Of a stretch of 22,782 nucleotides of DNA, positions 21,314 to 22,782 are shown piece by piece. The notes beneath the pieces were generated by a model. That model searched no databases and was not told the origin of the DNA. It saw nothing but the letters and a program-made list of their open reading frames with translations. Both the position numbers and the translations under genes were made by a program. Origin of the DNA: Gallionellaceae bacterium. GTDB taxonomy: Bacteria > Pseudomonadota > Gammaproteobacteria > Burkholderiales > Gallionellaceae. Each line of letters begins with the position of its first letter. Position 1 is the first letter of the stretch. The stretch lies in assembly GCA_003151655.1 (NCBI GenBank), contig PLYB01000240.1, positions 1 to 22,782 on the forward strand, read 5' to 3'.

Positions 21314-22782
21314 CTAGGAAATAGTCCAGCGTATCGAAAGCAATTGCTCGGCACGAGTGCTCTGGTTCATCTTGCCCTCTATCGCGGCAATCAATTCTTC
21401 ACGCTGCTTGTCCACTTGATCCTGCGCGTCAAACAACGTTCGCCGCTTCTGGTTGCGCAGACCTTCAAGCGCCTTAATCTGTTTCTGTCCGGCGAGTTTT
21501 TCTTCCAGCGTCAATGCGGTCGTGGCGGCACGGCGGGCTTCCTTGATCTGGCGGTCGAATTCCTTGATCTCACGCTCCAAGCCAACCTTGAGGTCATCTG
21601 CCCAGCCATCCAGCTTGTCAGCTTCTTCCGCGAAGAAGCGGGCATTGCGCTCCGATATATTACGCTGAATGGATGCTTGACGCTGTTGGGTTTGAGTCTC
21701 CAGATGTGTGGTTGCTAGGCCAGGTTGAGCTTGGTCGGTCACACTTCCGGGCAGTGTCAGTAGCCGTGATGCGACTTCCTCATCCAGCATTTGGCCGTCG
21801 TCGGCCTCTGCCGCAAAAATAAGATGGTCTTCCGCCTGATCCAGAGATTCGACACTAAAGAGCGAAAGGGTCAGCCAGCCTGACTTGCCGATGAGTTCTT
21901 CCAGCAGCGAAACCTTGCCATCGTGTTGATCATAATCAAAATGAATCTCTGCCGCTGGCAACTCTCGTTTTTTTGCCTGTGCGATCAGAGCCTCGGCGAG
22001 TGGATGGTTTAGGCGATAAAGATGGGCCTCGCCAGAACGGCGCGGCAGTTCATATAAGCCCAACGGAATTGTGGCAGTTTGCTCCGGGAAGGGTTGTGCC
22101 TCAAGGCGGAACGAGGAGTCATTCAAAAATTCAGCGCGCCCGTCGAGTTCGTGCTGGGTCAGTTGAATGAGCAGACGTTCATAGCGGCTGAGGTAGGCTT
22201 TAGAAGCTGCATCTTGTACCTTGAGTTTTTCGCGCACTTCGTCGTCGAAGTTTTCCAATAATTGTTGGCGGGTGCGTGTCATCGACTCATTGATTTCCAG
22301 ACTCAGTTCGAGCTGGAGTTGGTCGAAGGCGGTCTGGATTTCATCCTGTTTGCGGCAGCGCTGGTAGATGGCGGCGATGCGCTTCTCGAAATCCACGCCG
22401 GATTCGATGGCTCCCAGCACTTCGTCGCTGGCACCGAAAACGCCTTCGAATAACTGGAATTTTTCGGCCAGCAGCTCGAAAACGCGCTTGTCCGCTGCAT
22501 TTTTGCGGTTGAGGAAATTCACGACCACCACGTCATGCTTCTGGCCGTAACGGTGGCAGCGACCGATACGCTGTTCGATGCGCTGCGGATTCCAGGGCAG
22601 ATCGTAATTCACTACCAGCGAACAGAACTGAAGGTTGATACCTTCGGCACCCGCCTCGGTGGCGATCATGATGCGCCCCTGCTCGCGGAAATAATCCACC
22701 AATGCGGAGCGCATGTCTGCGGTGCGCGAGCCGCTGATCCGGTCAGTGCCTTGATGTTGTTCGAACCATTTGCTGTAGATCA
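21314..22782 (-). CDS. SNF2/RapA-like helicase, C-terminal part (5' end beyond window)
   Basis: The frame is open to the window edge: codons upstream of the first ATG read IYSKWFEQHQGTDRISGSRT, so that ATG is internal. The visible part holds the C-terminal helicase lobe: motif V region IATEAGAEGINLQFC, NYDLPWNPQR, and motif VI IEQRIGRCHRYGQ, typical of SNF2/RapA-type remodelling ATPases. About 430 further residues follow, ending in a long Lys/Glu/Arg-rich coiled coil (near 330-440 of the visible part). SNF2-type helicases with such tails recur beside restriction-type methylases and Res-like proteins, and a SNF2 protein (DrmD) belongs to DISARM. Which system this one serves cannot be decided without the upstream sequence. 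Confidence 0.88.
   Translation of the reverse strand, partial: IYSKWFEQHQGTDRISGSRTADMRSALVDYFREQGRIMIATEAGAEGINLQFCSLVVNYDLPWNPQRIEQRIGRCHRYGQKHDVVVVNFLNRKNAADKRVFELLAEKFQLFEGVFGASDEVLGAIESGVDFEKRIAAIYQRCRKQDEIQTAFDQLQLELSLEINESMTRTRQQLLENFDDEVREKLKVQDAASKAYLSRYERLLIQLTQHELDGRAEFLNDSSFRLEAQPFPEQTATIPLGLYELPRRSGEAHLYRLNHPLAEALIAQAKKRELPAAEIHFDYDQHDGKVSLLEELIGKSGWLTLSLFSVESLDQAEDHLIFAAEADDGQMLDEEVASRLLTLPGSVTDQAQPGLATTHLETQTQQRQASIQRNISERNARFFAEEADKLDGWADDLKVGLEREIKEFDRQIKEARRAATTALTLEEKLAGQKQIKALEGLRNQKRRTLFDAQDQVDKQREELIAAIEGKMNQSTRAEQLLSIRWTIS

Noticed and set aside
1..22782. tRNA, rRNA, integrase or transposase genes that would define the island as an integrative element
   Set aside because: None was recognised on either strand. 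The right boundary of the island is outside the window, so the mechanism of insertion cannot be read here.

Overview
The window looks like a betaproteobacterial chromosome, most likely a Gallionellaceae/Nitrosomonadales iron oxidiser. The placement rests on the housekeeping genes (uvrB, divergent ybbA/tesA, a HAD phosphatase next to sppA) and on a porin plus giant multiheme cytochrome cluster resembling the PCC3-type clusters described in microaerophilic Fe(II) oxidisers. That placement is inference; no rRNA or marker gene was compared.

Region 1 (1-3222) is core genome: the uvrB 5' end, a LolD/YbbA-type ABC ATPase, the divergent esterase tesA, then convergent sppA and a HAD phosphatase. A strong minus-strand terminator (3191-3222) separates this block from the next.

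Region 2 (3300-9800) is a minus-strand extracellular electron-transfer operon. A near-consensus promoter (9772-9800) precedes an inner-membrane His-rich protein, a 27-heme Lys-rich cytochrome built of nine triheme modules, a 12-heme cytochrome, and an outer-membrane beta-barrel with periplasmic TPR and AMIN-like domains. Together they could carry electrons between the quinone pool, the periplasm and the cell surface.

Region 3 (9801-10449) is a scar. It holds copies of a dispersed palindromic repeat, one apparently split by 57 bp, and a recQ remnant reduced to its C-terminal HRDC end. A 9-bp inverted repeat sits at the break.

Region 4 (10445-22782) is a defence island with every gene on the minus strand. 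In transcription order it holds: a SNF2-family helicase (5' end outside the window); an XRE-ImmA/IrrE + DUF4411 (PIN-like) toxin-antitoxin-type pair; a Kiwa system (kwaA, kwaB) preceded by a coupled 17-codon leader ORF; a 39-aa fragment carrying a diverged copy of the mod 5' end; an unrecognised 583-aa membrane protein; and type III mod, a DUF1016 PD-(D/E)XK protein and type III res. Five junctions are ATGA overlaps, including four genes in a row (membrane protein-mod-DUF1016-res). The membrane-protein gene lies between two 64-bp direct repeats of the mod start, so it looks like a cassette inserted at the head of a type III restriction operon. This membrane-protein/Mod/DUF1016/Res unit, next to Kiwa, is the best candidate for an undescribed composite defence system.
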